Below are positions 13,901-25,752 of a stretch of 64,000 nt of DNA, one piece after another (the stretch's first letter is position 1; every line of letters begins with the position of its first letter). The notes under the pieces are model-generated. The model was not told where the DNA came from and made no database searches. It saw nothing but the letters and a program-made list of their open reading frames with translations. The translations under genes and the position numbers were made by a program. The DNA is taken from assembly GCF_001577835.2 (NCBI RefSeq), contig NC_029536.1, forward strand, positions 1,178,001 through 1,242,000, read 5' to 3'. The DNA is from Coturnix japonica (lineage: Eukaryota > Chordata > Aves > Galliformes > Phasianidae).

Positions 13901-15913
13901 ACTTCACTAATGTGAATATAAACGTGATCCTAAGATGTATTACCAATGTGGAAGAGCAGCGTGGTGTGACACGTCCTGTATGCAGAATGTCTGAGGCTCT
14001 GTGCTGCTGAATGCATCTGAACCCCCCAGTTCTACCTTTTGTGTTTTGTGTGCTCTGGGTCTATCTCAGCAACCACAAGAATAAGGTGATAGAACATTTG
14101 AAATTAATCAGCATGAGGACACATTAACTTGTCTCCATTATGTCAATATACCTAAAAAAAGAAAATTGGCCAATTAATGTGTAACAATAAGAGGTAATGG
14201 ATTTAATATCAAGCAAGATTATTATCTGCTATTTTATAAGCAGTTACCTGAAGACACAGAAATCATCAGCACATAAGTATAGAGAAGACTTAACACTTCT
14301 TTTTGAGATACAAAAAATCCTACAGAAAATTTAATGTAAAAGCTGATGATTTTACCTCAAACTGCAGTCCCAGTCATTGTGTCTCTGTTGCCCTATTGAG
14401 CCAGTATGTACATCCAGCTGTAAGCTCACACTAGAGCTGAAAGTACCTGCTATGTGGTGCCATGGTTGCTTGCTGAGACACAACAGCAAACACATGGCCT
14501 GGCAGAGTGGCAGGTTCTACCTCTGGGTAAAACTGTAAGACATCCAGAATGGATCCCCAAGTGTCCTTAAGGAATAAACATCATTCCTTGCAGCAGAGGT
14601 CCACTCACCAGTAACAACTACCAACCTAGAACTCAACTTCCATGTAAGAAAATGGTATTTTTTTCCCTGGTTTATAATCAGTTTTCAGCTGAAAGATTTC
14701 TCCAAAGATGACTGCAAATTATCGTCATGTGTCTAATTAGAATACCCACAGTGACTTGTGCCATACTATTCGTATCAGAAAGACAAAAATTAGGGAAACA
14801 TAGAACAGAAAACATATTGAGTTCACACACAGCTCTGACTGAAATCTCTCACTTGAGCATAGCACTCAGAACACACATTGTGTATGAACAGTCTGTCCTG
14901 CTGCTTCACTGAATTGAATCCATGGTAATTTCTAGGCTTACTTAAAATGGCTGGAACTGGAAGGGAAGGAACCAAAATTGCCTGGACTGAATCTCTCCCA
15001 CAAGCAGCTTTTCTTCCTCAACTTTGCCCAGGTAAGAACACTCAGAAACCCACAAATGAGCATAAAGTTGAGAGACAGCACCAGTTCTACTTGTAAAGTG
15101 ATCACCACCGGCTGCATGCATATTCAGCTTACAGATTCCACTTATTTATTACAATGCAGAAACAGTAAATTTGCCGAGTCCAGTTTCACCCTACTGCCTG
15201 GATAAGAAATTCACACGTTTGCAGCCATAGACTAACAGATGTTTGACAGTAGGGACCTAACACTGTGCATCCTAGACTGTCTGACTTAAGCTCATTCCTT
15301 TGAGGAAACACGCAGGTGACATTAATTGAGAGCTAGTTTATCTGTCCTAAAGATATAGATAAAACTAAATCTAATTAGGGAAAACAATTGCGTCTATTCT
15401 GCTTCCTCTCTAAAACACACTCCAACAATATTGTAACAAAAAGGGTCACCCCTCAAGAACTTTGATAAAAGGGAAGAATGTACCCAAATTGCATTTCCTT
15501 TAATACTCATCCACTAATTCATTCTCCTTATGTAGGTCTGGTGTGGCTCCTACAGACCAGAATATGCCAGCCAGTCAATAAAGACAGATGTTCACAGCCC
15601 TCTGAAATACAGGTGGGTTTATTTACTAATTGATAGCATTACTCGGCTCAATCCTTTGCACTAGTGAAGTGCAAAGCCAGAGAGCAGCACACGGCTCGCA
15701 GCTACATGCTAACAGACATGACTCAGTCACACCATGAACATGGTTTTCTGTTTTCCAGAGCAGTTATCTCTGTGTACTGTTCCCATATAAATAAGTTTCC
15801 TCTCTTTGTTCAGGGTGATGGGATCTTTGCAGAACTTTGAAGCCTTCTCAGAGGTGTTTCACTGTAAAAAAGGCACTGCCATGCATCCTGCAGACAGATG
15901 CAGAGTGTGGTAA
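1971..15913 (+). CDS. MMEL1: Membrane metallo-endopeptidase-like 1 (neprilysin-2), 5' partial
   Basis: M13-family zinc endopeptidase, type II membrane or secreted, that cleaves small peptides outside the cell. I read 21 exons with GT-AG borders and continuous phase: 1971-2030, 2660-2821, 3226-3306, 3715-3810, 3989-4107, 4780-4845, 6991-7125, 7761-7850, 7978-8114, 8283-8376, 8606-8734, 9016-9114, 9548-9631, 9900-10003, 10286-10344, 12103-12222, 12524-12657, 13113-13178, 14936-15031, 15536-15612 and 15814-15913. They give 701 codons plus stop; the human protein has about 779. Landmarks are [21 protein letters not shown], the substrate-binding VNAFY, the zinc motif HEITH with GFDD after it, the third zinc ligand in GENIADNGG, and the terminal [17 protein letters not shown] and the HES5-PANK4 neighbourhood favour MMEL1 over MME. 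The amino-terminal anchor exon is missing because of the window edge. No break was seen, so the gene looks functional. Confidence 0.96.
4846..6990. other. Long MMEL1 intron
   Basis: AT-rich intron between the [15 protein letters not shown] exon and the VREAYLQFM exon. No coding exon, RNA gene or clear transposable element was recognised in it. Confidence 0.7.
10345..12102. other. Long MMEL1 intron before the zinc-motif exon
   Basis: Intron between the VNAFY exon and the HEITH exon. It ends in a polypyrimidine tract with CT repeats just before the acceptor at 12101-12102. Nothing else recognisable was seen. Confidence 0.7.
12192..12206 (+). other. MMEL1: MMEL1 zinc-binding HEITH motif
   Basis: These codons spell HEITH within [12 protein letters not shown]: two zinc-binding histidines and the catalytic glutamate of M13 peptidases. 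The third zinc ligand, the Glu of GENIAD, is encoded at 13137-13139 in a later exon. All catalytic residues are present. Confidence 0.95.
13179..14935. other. Long MMEL1 intron
   Basis: Intron after the GENIADNGG exon. An open frame of 127 codons at 13435-13818 shows no family resemblance and no splice support, so I treat it as chance. Nothing else was recognised. Confidence 0.65.
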
Positions 15914-17238
15914 CCAAAGGACTAATGGCAAGAATGACATAACTCTGGTGACACAATGAACAGTTCTTGCCAACTGTGTGCCTGATGTTCTCCCACTCAG
16001 TCACAGCCAAGGCTAATGGTGCAGCTACTGGAGTGAGAATCAAGGAAACTGCAGCACTTGAGCTTTTATGGTTCCACTGGGACGTATGCAAACATCTCAG
16101 TGACTGATGGGCTGTGCTGAACTGTGCGCTCCAGAACAGAAACGACTGTTGGAAATGACATCCTGACTGTTACTAAGAAACCACATCAGGGTTACAAAGA
16201 CTAATTCTTAAAACAAACAAAACCAACCCAACAAACCAACAAGCAACAGCACATCTATTTTTCAGAAAGCAACAGTTTTAATATGTCTTACAATGCCGCC
16301 TTCTGAGACTCAGCAGACCTGTTTGAGGTGTTTCACTGAACTGTTTTCTAGCATTCTGATTCAGTTTCTAGTGCTTTCTTCCCAAATCCAGGTTAAATCT
16401 AGTTTAAATTCTCATGTTGTCTGTCTACTTGCACTTTGATTACTGCTTTGATGTAAGAGACTGCTACTTGTCTTGATGTTACCACGTGAGCTGTATGTTC
16501 AATGCCTGTAGGCTGCTGACTTCATGCAAAGCTGTACTCTTCTACTGCACTTGAGTCCTGCTCCAAAGAGCACTGTAACGTGACCTTAAAGTGAGTATTG
16601 CCACATAGAAAGTCACATTCATAGGAATACAAATTCTATTGTTAGAGATAAAACCATGGGGTCTCTTCCTTCAGAGGTGTATTTAAAAAGATGCTTATTC
16701 TTGTAGGAGTGTATAAAATACTTTGGGGCAAATAGCAAACGTGACAGTGGAAACAAGTTGTTCTAATCCTGTGCCTTTTCATTTTGCCATAGTCTATTTT
16801 ACAGTATTTACATTTGAAAGATGTAATATCATTATTTTTAATTAAAAAAAATAAATAAATACAACACAATGGCCAATTCAGCAGGATTTTGATATAGAAA
16901 TAGCTGGGTGATCTTCTTCAGTAGGTGTCCTAATATGATGTTGATATTTTAAAATGCCAACATTAAATACATTTTCATTACTCTTCCAGCAAATGTTTTT
17001 CTTTCTAGCAGAGGGATCAGTGGAAAGCAAGATATCAACTGCTGGTGCTTAGCTCTTGAAGTGCCAAATCGCACTGTTTGCTTCACAAATTTTGTTTGCA
17101 GATGACAAACAAGAGGTTTGATTATCTAAACAATAGGGAAATAAATGAAAACCTCATAACAGAAGCAGCTTTGCCCATCAGAGATGATCTATTGAAGTAT
17201 TCTGGTCCATGTGACAATAAGAGCAGGATAAATCACTG

Positions 17239-17286
17239 AATAAAGCCCTCCACATTCCTTTATGAATGTTCATTTCACCTAATAAA
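17239..17286 (+). terminator. Candidate MMEL1 polyadenylation signals
   Basis: Two AATAAA hexamers, at 17239-17244 and 17281-17286, lie about 1.3 kb after the MMEL1 stop. An earlier AATAAATAAAT stretch near 16848 is another candidate. The sequence alone does not show which is used. Confidence 0.35.
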
Positions 17287-17937
17287 GTTAAATTGAGTTA
17301 TAGGTAAATTGTAGCATTTATTGCAGCTAAGAATATATGGTTCAAATGCATTTTATTTTCTATCTGAAAAGTAGATTTAGAAGATTACTTTCTGAGAGAA
17401 TCACTGCTACCTCAGGGTTTAACCACTCATCCGTGCCCTTCAAAGTCTTTGTTCAGCACAGAATAGACAGGAAGAAGTCACATGGGGTTTAGTTGCAGGT
17501 TTATCTATTTAATCTCTCTTCAAAAGATGAAGAACAGACTGCTCAGCCCATGGAGTTGCCTACTGCAAACAAGCACCACACAAAGAATGAAGTTTGGCTT
17601 TCACCTCAGTTAAGAGGAAAATTGCTTCATATCCAGTTCTTTTCTGCACTGCACCTCAGATGACTCTGTATAGAGATATATTCCAGGAGAAGCAATCCAA
17701 ATCATGTTAGGTTTTGTGTTAAAGCTGTGTCAGCCAACTGAGGAGAAGTGCACTTGAGCACAAATGCTGACAAAGCCCCAGATTTAAGGCAGGTAAGTAA
17801 GAGGAAGAGATGATTTTTCAGTGGGAATTGCTGGATTCATACATGTAAGTGCCTGAAAACATTAGGATCGATCCACACTCGAAAAAAAGGCAAAGAGAAG
17901 AACACACTAACAAGCTCCAAGAGTCCTTTCCACTAAA

Positions 17938-17956
17938 CAGATAGATAGATAGATAA
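17938..17956. repeat. (AGAT)n microsatellite
   Basis: Short tandem run of about four and a half AGAT units. Confidence 0.8.
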
Positions 17957-19405
17957 GTGATTGAATTATACATGTAGTAGGCTTTATTTTTCTCAGGTGT
18001 TACCTATATAGCTATCAACATGATCTAAACCCCCTCCTTAGAATGAAATGCTGAAGTGAGGTTAACCTTTCTCATCACATCTAAAACTGATGCTTCACAG
18101 AAAGATCATTTGACTACTGTTTCCTGTTTGAAAGAGATTGACTTTTTTCAACATCAGACATCTGGTTACAAGACAGTCAAGTGCTCTGATAGATCAGCTT
18201 TTGTAATTTAATTTGTGTATGGTGGCAGGCAAAAATAAAATCTATTTAACTGCATTTTGACCACCTTCACTTATTCGGGTTCTCTATGCCACACAGTAAA
18301 GCTAAATTTCATATTCAGGCAATGAAACCTTTTCCTTATGCGTGTATCTTCCAATGCAGCCAGTAATACAGTCCTATTAACAGCTTTAACCAGGCTGTAA
18401 CAGCTGTAAGTTCACTACAAATATTACAGTGCTACTAACGAGTATCAGAAGTGGTCCTGGGGCTAGTCAGATTTGCATATAATTGTTATGTGAAAGCTAC
18501 TGTCATTTGTTACTATATTCAAACAGCAGTTTTGGCCTGGAGAATTATTTTATATTCATTCACTTAAGTCTTAGCAGAGGGACTATGAAACTGTCTGATA
18601 CTGATTGCTAGGAAGTTGTTGCCTACTGAGAAACTCAGGCAAATGACAGCCATATATATATGCCAAGCAAGGGAAACAGCATATAACTGTGCAGAGGTCA
18701 GGTGGAGGAGGTTCACATGGCTGACAATTTAATTACTCTGCAAAATCATTAAGCTCTGGAGATGTGCCATTAGAAGTTCTGGCACATGCAAGTGCTAAAG
18801 GGATAATTAAAATATGCCTGGGAGGTTTCATTCCAAGTTATTATTACAGCACATGGAAGTTACTATATTTTTTCACGTAAGTTTATTATGCCTCCCACCT
18901 GCAGAAGAATCTTTCCATCTGTCACTTTGTGTCTTTGCCAGCACAACCCAAGTGCATGAGCTACGACTTCCCATTACAGACCCACACGTGCCCTGTTGCA
19001 GTCATACTTCCCCTCTCCAGTTACAGCCCCCCATATCCTGAGAGCTACCAGTGACCTACATGAAACAAGAACAGATGTCAGCTCAGAGTAATTATAAGCC
19101 AACTAGAGAACAGCACAACCTACTGACCACTGTGTTTCTTTTTCATGGAATATAATCATGTGCAGGCAGCAGAATATGGTACATAATCATGTGCAAAGAA
19201 TGTCTTCAGAGGGAGTAATACAGAATATGTACACAAAACTCTAACAAGCTGCTATTTTTCCCTTCTTAGTTTGGAAAGCATTGCTTCAGCAGTCTCAACA
19301 ACTCCCCACAGTCTGAAGCCTGGCATACCACAGTATTTTAGACAGATAAGTCTGAACACAAGACTGAGGTAGCGTCTGGCTGGCAGTCTTTAAACAAGGT
19401 TTAAA

Positions 19406-19425
19406 AACACACACACACACACACA
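19406..19425. repeat. (CA)n microsatellite
   Basis: About ten uninterrupted CA dinucleotides. Confidence 0.9.
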
Positions 19426-20041
19426 AATCTGGTCATCATTCATACAGTGTTACACAACATAAGCAAGAGAGTGTGAACTAAAAAGAGCTCCTGAGCAAGG
19501 CACACGTGCTCCTACCTGAGTTTTCATGCTTTCATCAGTAGATGGAGAGCTGTGATGACTTTTCAGCTGTTTCCAAACGAACTCAGTCACCTGGGAAGCC
19601 CTGACTGTGACCATCTTCACCTCCACCTGCACAGAGAAGTGCTGTATTTTATTGTTAAGAACAAAACTGTTCTAAAAACAAGAGCTATAGTATTTTTTTA
19701 ACGAAATGCCCAATGTCCCAGAGCTTTCACTACTGAAATGGGGTTTATTCACTCCAGAACCTGTCAGCCTCTCACAACCAGCATTACTTTTATCATCTGT
19801 AGCTGTTTCCAGGCTAAGCCACGTGCAACATGATTGTTTCTGTCCTCTGCAGCCCCCTCACCCCCACCACACATCTCAAGAGCGGACAAATATACATAAC
19901 TGGACAGAAACTTTGCAGAAAATACATCATCCTAATGGAAAAAAATCTGTTCACAAAGGTGTTCAGCTTTGTTGCACACCTAGAAAAATTCCAATCCTGT
20001 GTTTACCAGAATTGGGAAGTGAAGTTTTCCCTTCTCCCATG

Positions 20042-20057
20042 CTGCCACCTGGTGGCA
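20042..20057. promoter_or_regulatory. CTCF-like site, 15-bp palindrome
   Basis: The core TGCCACC-T-GGTGGCA is a perfect palindrome about its central base. CTGCCACCTGGTGG resembles the reverse of the CTCF core motif. It lies between MMEL1 and the HES5 cluster, where an insulator would be plausible. The motif reading is mine; occupancy is unknown. Confidence 0.4.
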
Positions 20058-20601
20058 AATGAGGCTCCAGCTCCAACAGACCAAAAGACACGTTGCACAT
20101 CTGCAAGCGCTTTCAGACTCCAAGTACATCGCACACAAGCTCACTGTAGCTACAATGCTGCTGGCAGGACAGGTTCTCTGTAGCTTTACGTGTAGTGCTG
20201 GGAATGCTTTATGCCCAATAGGGTACAAGTTCAGTTCAAAGCTTTCCTTATTCGCATACAATTACAGTGTGATACACAGAAATTGGAAGCTGGAAAAGGC
20301 TTTCTAGCACTGGCTGACATGTGATGAAACAAACACAGAGTCCCACAGAGCAGAGGGACCAGATGAACAAGTTTAAGGGTTGACCACTCAGGTGAGGTTT
20401 TGGGAGGGGCAAAACCAAAGGAGGAGCTCTATTTGATTCAGCTGAGAGAACATATAAGTAACAAGTGCTTACCTCATAGGGTTAAGGCAGTCATGTGAAT
20501 ATACAGAGTAGACATGAACAGGAGCTCCTTTAACTTCGCTTCTTTGGAAGACTGACATGTGAGTGCTTCCCAGGGACCCAAGTGGCTACATATGTACATT
20601 C

Positions 20602-20618
20602 TATATATATATATATAC
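20602..20618. repeat. (TA)n microsatellite
   Basis: About eight TA dinucleotides downstream of HES5 gene A. Confidence 0.85.
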
Positions 20619-20673
20619 ATTCAATATCCCACAGAGCACAGAGGACCCAGAGAAAAGCTGCACACAAATGCAT

Positions 20674-20679
20674 TTTATT
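20674..20679 (-). terminator. Candidate polyadenylation signal of HES5 gene A
   Basis: AATAAA on the minus strand, about 855 bp after the stop codon. Genes B and C have AATAAA at about 820 and 950 bp, so the three paralogues would have 3' UTRs of similar length. Confidence 0.5.
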
Positions 20680-21532
20680 TCTCTCTCCAAACACAGAGAC
20701 GCATACACAGTATGCACGTAAGCCATAGGGCTGTCCCAGGAATGGGAGAAACACTATCCACCATGAATTACACCACATAATACAGACAAACAATCATCAT
20801 TATAATGAAGATGCTAGAAAAAGCATAACTTTCACCCATAATATATAACATTGACAAATTGAGCATTTTACCTACTCTTTTCTTTAACATAAAGCAGTAA
20901 CACATTATTTTTCTAAATCGAAAAAAGCAGCAAAATAGTAGAAATATTCCACATAGTTTCCTAGCTTCAGTTCATCCATCACACCTTATGTACTAGGACT
21001 ATCAAAGAAGAAAAACCCAGGACAAAGCAAACACCGCCTTTGACACGGGACAAGTTATGAGCCGATGGGAGAAAATGGAAGTGAATTAAGTGTGCATGAA
21101 CTGAAGTTGCACGTTTATCCTCCAGAATGACTGAACAAACAAGAGTTACCAGTCAAACCAGAGCAAAGCCAATGGCTCTTACATGCCATGGTAGCAAAAT
21201 TCTCCTACTGCAATTCTTGCCCATCACAAATGTAACTTCTACAAAAATACCTTCCTTCATTTGGAAGACATTTGCCCCCAAACAGGGCAACACACTGTGT
21301 GCTGTATCACCAGTACCTACACAGCTTCAAAACCACACAACAGAATGCCTGAGCTTTTGCCAAAGGATCCCACAAAAGTCAAAAGCACGCCATTCTTTTC
21401 ACACATAAATAAAATATATGGGGAAATAATGCACCCTACAGAAGAGAGGATCAGAGCTGGACTATCAGATGCAGTCAGATTCTTCCTCTGGACTCTATAA
21501 AGCAAATGTTCACTAAGTGAGAGCTTCCCTGA

Positions 21533-22297
21533 CTACCAGGGCCTCCAGAGAGTACCAGCGTCTTTTGGTGATGCTTGCTTCAGGGTGCTGGGCTTGCTGG
21601 GGGGAAAGAAAACCTCTGGAGCAGCTGATTGGCTCTTCTGGAAGTGACTTAGGAGCTTGCTCTGTGTTTCAGTTCGGACTTTGTGAAGAGAGAGGAAATG
21701 AAAAGCTTCTTGCAGACACCGAGAATAGCCCTCTCTGAAGTCAAACTGAGAGCTTTTATGGAATCCTGAAGCTAGAGAAGGGAAGAAAGAGAGAGGGGGA
21801 AAAAAAGTAGTTTAGAGCAGTTGTTCAAGGCAAGAGATTCACAAAACTGTCACAGATTTGTAGTAAACTAGAGGCTGAAGTAAACTTGATACTCACTCTT
21901 CATTTGCAGCTGGCTCTGCTGCTTCAGGTAGCTGACAGTCATCTCCAGGATATCGGCTTTCTCCAGCTTGGAGTTGGGTTGGTGTCTCTGGAACTCCTTC
22001 TCCAGGAGCAGCTTCAGCTGCTCAATGCTGCTGTTAATCCGGTCACGGCGCATTTTCTCCACCACCGGCTTCCTGAGCTGTAAAAAGCAAAGGGAAAGAG
22101 ACTCACTATTAGATCTCCTCTCTGCCATTTCACACTGTTCCTACACAATGTGGACCAGTTTCTCAGCTTTTGGAAACTGCTATGAGAACAGCCATGAGCA
22201 TGGCTCCAAGCTGCCTTGCTGTGTCTGGACTTACTTTGTTTTTCTCCTTTGGTGTCAGCAGGTTGTCGGGCTCCATGAAAACAACGCTGGGAGCCAT
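21533..22297 (-). CDS. HES5-like: HES5-type bHLH-Orange repressor, paralogue A
   Basis: Nuclear transcriptional repressor of the Hairy/E(spl) family, normally a Notch target that holds neural progenitors undifferentiated. Three exons on the minus strand: 22297-22235 (starts MAPSVVF, ends TPKEKNK), 22077-21897 (basic region and helix-loop-helix) and 21771-21533 (Orange domain and tail); 160 aa. The basic region [17 protein letters not shown] has the family's proline. The Orange segment contains [19 protein letters not shown], and the protein ends in the Groucho/TLE-binding WRPW. The start is set by the Hes5-like MAPS and the TATA box about 80 bp upstream. Its exon 2 is identical to that of gene B for 126 nt, while exons 1 and 3 are well diverged. 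It is divergently oriented to B and C. Chick is known to have three hes5 genes; I cannot say which number this is. Confidence 0.95.
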
Positions 22298-22370
22298 CTG
22301 TCCTGAGAAGGGAGGACTGTCTCGGAGTGGAAGTCCAGGCGAAATGTGTTGCTGGAAGCTGCCTCGGCCC

Positions 22371-22523
22371 AGTATTTATACTGTGCAGCCTTCCTGAGAG
22401 TCTGTGGGTCTGCGGCTTGGTGGAGTTTCCCACACTCTATGGCCAATCAGAGAGATAGGCAGCACAATAGCAGAAGCATCTATTCTTGCATGCTCCAGTG
22501 CCAGTGAATAGCCTGGGGATAAT
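22371..22523 (-). promoter_or_regulatory. Proximal promoter of HES5 gene A
   Basis: Read toward the gene: ATTATCCCC (22523-22515), GATGCT followed by SOX-like CTATTGT, inverted CCAAT (ATTGG), RBPJ/CSL site GTGTGGGAAAC (about 22435-22425) and TATAAATA (22380-22373). The CSL core is 53 bp before TATAAAT. The same elements in the same order precede genes B and C, so the block is probably functional and was copied with the genes. Confidence 0.8.
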
Positions 22524-22654
22524 GACCTTCCTCCAGATGAGCAGGTGGGGAGTGCGTGGTATGGGATCAGAATTACGTGTCAGAAGCTGGGAAAGAGCTG
22601 GCTTTCAATGGGCAAAGGCTGCTGACTAATGCCGGAGATCAATGGCATTCCCAG

Positions 22655-22805
22655 CACAGGCCGGCGGCCACGGGTGCATAGGAAGGAGGCGGCCAGCGGC
22701 CGTGGAGGGCAACGAGCCCCCCGTGCAGGCTGTGTGCGGCCGCGCTCCTCCCGGGGATGCAGGCGGCACACGCTGAGCGCGCGCTGATAGAGCGCACACA
22801 CGAGC
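22655..22805. promoter_or_regulatory. CpG-rich stretch upstream of HES5 gene A
   Basis: Strikingly GC- and CpG-rich compared with its surroundings, with several CGGC and GCGCGC runs. It lies about 280 bp upstream of the gene A TATA box. I see no open frame of interest. It could be a small CpG island; genes B and C do not show an equally dense block at this distance. Confidence 0.55.
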
Positions 22806-24647
22806 AGCTTCTGGCTTCCTGAGATAAAGAGCAGAAGTTCTGTAAGGCTGTTTGCGTTGCTCTCACAGTGAGCCAGGGGTACAACAGTTCTGCCCAAGTG
22901 AAACAGGAAACAGCTTTTTCAGTTTGCCTCACTGCAAAGAAATACCTTTAAATGTAAATACACACAGCCAGAAAAGTTTCTATTTTGGAAATTGTTCTCT
23001 TTCATTGACATCTTATGTACCTCTTTGGAACGCTCTCAAGCCCTGTCACAAGCACTCTATGTTCAAATATCTATAACGTAAACCCAAGAGGAGAAATAGC
23101 TGAGTTTGGGGATCAGCTCAGTCTCACATGCTGCTTTCATTTAATCTATGCACAAAGGAGTGCAGAATAAATTCACGTAGCCCATAAAGTTATTAGAAGA
23201 TTCTGATTCCTCATTATTTTGCACTGCAAAGTCTCTGTTCAAAAAGAGTTAAAGGTGCTGCTACTTGCATCCTATAAATAGATGCTTTATTTATGAGCTC
23301 CAGCCACACACAAACAGCCACAGGGAACGGCAGCAGTGCTTTCTGCATTCCCACCCAAGACCTGCACAGAGAAGGGCAGCAGAAGGGCAGAGCAGGCCAT
23401 GAACCACACATCTGAGCTGTACATCTGAGCCCCCAGTTTGCTCCAGGTGTGCACTGCCATCACAGCAGTTCAGCTCTCCTTTATGCGAGCTTCAGTGTAT
23501 CCCTCTGCAAGCACCAATATGGGAATGTGAACTGTCAGATAAATTACTGTAAAGTAATGCTAGGGATTATGTCTGGGGATCTCTTACTGAATCAACAAGG
23601 GTACTACATAAATACCGTGCCTACATTAATACAGCTTATGTGTTCATCTATATACTGATACACACAGATATGTGATCGTGCATGTATTTTAATGTGAATG
23701 CATATACACATCTACACTTCTCTCCGACCCTGCAGCTCATGTATTTGTTTGCCCAGGTAAGGCTTAAATGACCTCTTCCAGGATCTGCTGTTCCATCCCC
23801 ATTGTACTGTTGGTGAATAGGCTCCCTTCTTTGCGTACAGAGCAGCAGCTGTTGGGCTCTGAGTCTTTTATGTCAAGTTGTGGGAAAGTTTTTGTGACAC
23901 CATTTCACATGTTCTCCTCAAAGCTTGTGGATTATCTCTGAGCTCATGTAATGCCACCTCTGAAACCAATCTTTCGCTGTGCATCCCTCTTGGGGAGATC
24001 CTCTGAAAGAGAAACTCCTGAGTACCAAGGAGGTTTTTTAGCTCATTAACAAGTGCATGAGGAATAAACGTGGCAATGCTGTGACCAATAGGGTCCGCTA
24101 TCAATTTTGCTAGAAACAGCTTCAGTTTCCCAGATTAACTCACTAGGAAACAGCCATAAGAGTCATCATTTCCTCTCGCAGTTCAAGTTGCTCAAACAAG
24201 CTCTCCAGTTTTAGCTTACACAGGTGTTCAGTGTCAGACGCCGTCTCTGTAACTAACCCCAGCACAGAACTTTGAAACTCAGGTTCTCAGGAACCTGTGC
24301 ATTATTGCTGTACTGCATGCCTCACTGCTGCAACACATGGCTCAAGTGAAAAGAGAATAAGAAAGCAGTAATAATTATCACCATCCCTAGAATAATGCTA
24401 ACAGAGCCAGTGGATTTTACACTAAGGATCGTGAATTCTCTATTACACCTTTTACTGTAATTCCAAACATACACAATATTGGACAGAGAACTTACTAGGA
24501 TCCTAAGATACTGGATGTGGATGTTTGAAATATGGCATAAGTAACGCCCCAGAACCTCTGCCAGATGTTAGCTCTGTAGGAAGACTTAAGGATGCTGCTG
24601 CTTTCCCAAGTCTTGATGCCCCCATTGCTTCTCTCCTGATACGTGCA
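22806..24647. other. Intergenic, upstream of HES5 gene A
   Basis: No coding sequence recognised. One isolated RBPJ-like GTGGGAA lies near 23880 without the rest of the repeated module found elsewhere in the cluster. Confidence 0.55.
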
Positions 24648-24786
24648 GCCCAGATGGCCTTTTGGGAGCAGGGTTTCCCACTGAACACAATGCAGAGGCA
24701 AGCACCATTGCTAATGCGGTTTGTAGTCAGGCACACTTCCTTTGTGACAGGAATGAATATAGTTAAGAAATGGTGTGGGAAACTCC
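24648..24786 (-). promoter_or_regulatory. Repeated HES5-cluster module, copy M1
   Basis: Minus strand, same orientation as gene A, about 2.5 kb upstream of its start. Read in gene sense it has GTTTCCCACAC (24783-24773, a perfect RBPJ core on the opposite strand), CAAAGGAAGTGTGCC, CGCATTAG, ATGGTGCTTG, TCTGCATTGTG, a second RBPJ core GTGGGAAAC and AGGCCATCTGG. The order and spacing match copies M2-M4. An enhancer role is inferred from motif content and placement. Confidence 0.65.
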
Positions 24787-25612
24787 GAGGTATGCAAACT
24801 TCCATGGCAGTATGTTAGAAAGTCATTGAGAATGCTATAATCTTGGGAGCAATGGCTCAGAGAACAGGAAAGATAGCAAATTTTAGGAGACCCCACCAAG
24901 TGCCTTGTCCTAAAAATCATATTAAGGTTAAAAAATAGAACAGGTCCAGATTTTGGAACTATTTGGATCCTCACTAAAGCCAAAAGGAGGTCTGGCCTCC
25001 ACAAGGAGCAAAGCAGACTGCAGCATTCAACCTGTAGGCTCTGTACCTCCAAAGCTTCTTTCTCATTGCTTTGTGCAGTTATCCCTCCACCTGCAGAGTG
25101 AATTCATCCAAATTCCAATCAGCAGAATTTGAGCTTTATATCAAATATCAGTCCTAGAACCAGAGAGAAGTGCCCTGCTGTATCAGTACAGGCAATGTGC
25201 TCTACTTACTTTTTCAATCATTGTGGCAAACGTTTTTTTATCAAGCACAAGCCAGAAGTCTTAGTGTGAACTGAAACCACTTCTGCTGCTTTCAGAGGGA
25301 CAATTCCCTTTGGCCTTACTGGTGGAAGAGCAAGGTTCTGCTCCTGCAGCTCCTTCTTCAGCCATTTCCTCCCAGCCCTTCCTCACTCTGCTGTTTGGCA
25401 GTCCCCTGTTCAGGGCTGTCACAATTTCTGTTTCTCTGCATGGCATTCTTCACTTTCTTCCTTTTACTCAGACCTAATTTTCCCCTTCAAGCAGGTTTTT
25501 ATAATCTGATTTTTCGTTCTGTCACTCTTTTTCCCGTCTGTCACAGGCAGATGTGGTCTGAGGACAGGAGTGTCTTACAGCCACTCAGACTGTGTGAGTT
25601 TGGAGTCCCTTC
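24787..25612. other. Intergenic between modules M1 and M2
   Basis: No coding sequence, RNA gene or known repeat recognised. The junction between the A-oriented and the B/C-oriented halves of the cluster must lie here, since M1 is on the minus strand and M2 on the plus strand. Confidence 0.5.
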
Positions 25613-25752
25613 CAGTTTCCCACACTGCTCTCCTATTCAGTGCATTCAGGCAGAGGATAAAGGAAGTGTGCCATGCTACAAGCTGAATTAGAAATGGTGT
25701 TTGACTTCCTTTTGTACTTCACAGAAACCTTGCTCTGGGTAGACCATCTGCA
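25613..25752 (+). promoter_or_regulatory. Repeated HES5-cluster module, copy M2
   Basis: Plus strand, about 4.8 kb upstream of gene B. It has GTTTCCCACAC (25615-25625), AAAGGAAGTGTGCC, GAATTAGAAATGGTGTTTG and AGACCATCTG in the order and spacing of M1. It is closer to the gene A side than to B, so its target is uncertain. Confidence 0.6.

Larger units (their letters stand above)
15914..20673. other. Intergenic, MMEL1 to HES5 cluster
   Basis: The first part is MMEL1 3' UTR. The rest contains simple repeats and a CTCF-like palindrome but no exon I could recognise. Human TNFRSF14 and PRXL2B lie in the equivalent interval; I see neither here. Confidence 0.55.

Noticed and set aside
23870-23900. 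A sixth HES5-cluster module around GTGGGAA near 23880
   Set aside because: Only the RBPJ-like core is present; GAAGTGTGCC, ATTAG and CCATCTG do not follow at the expected places.
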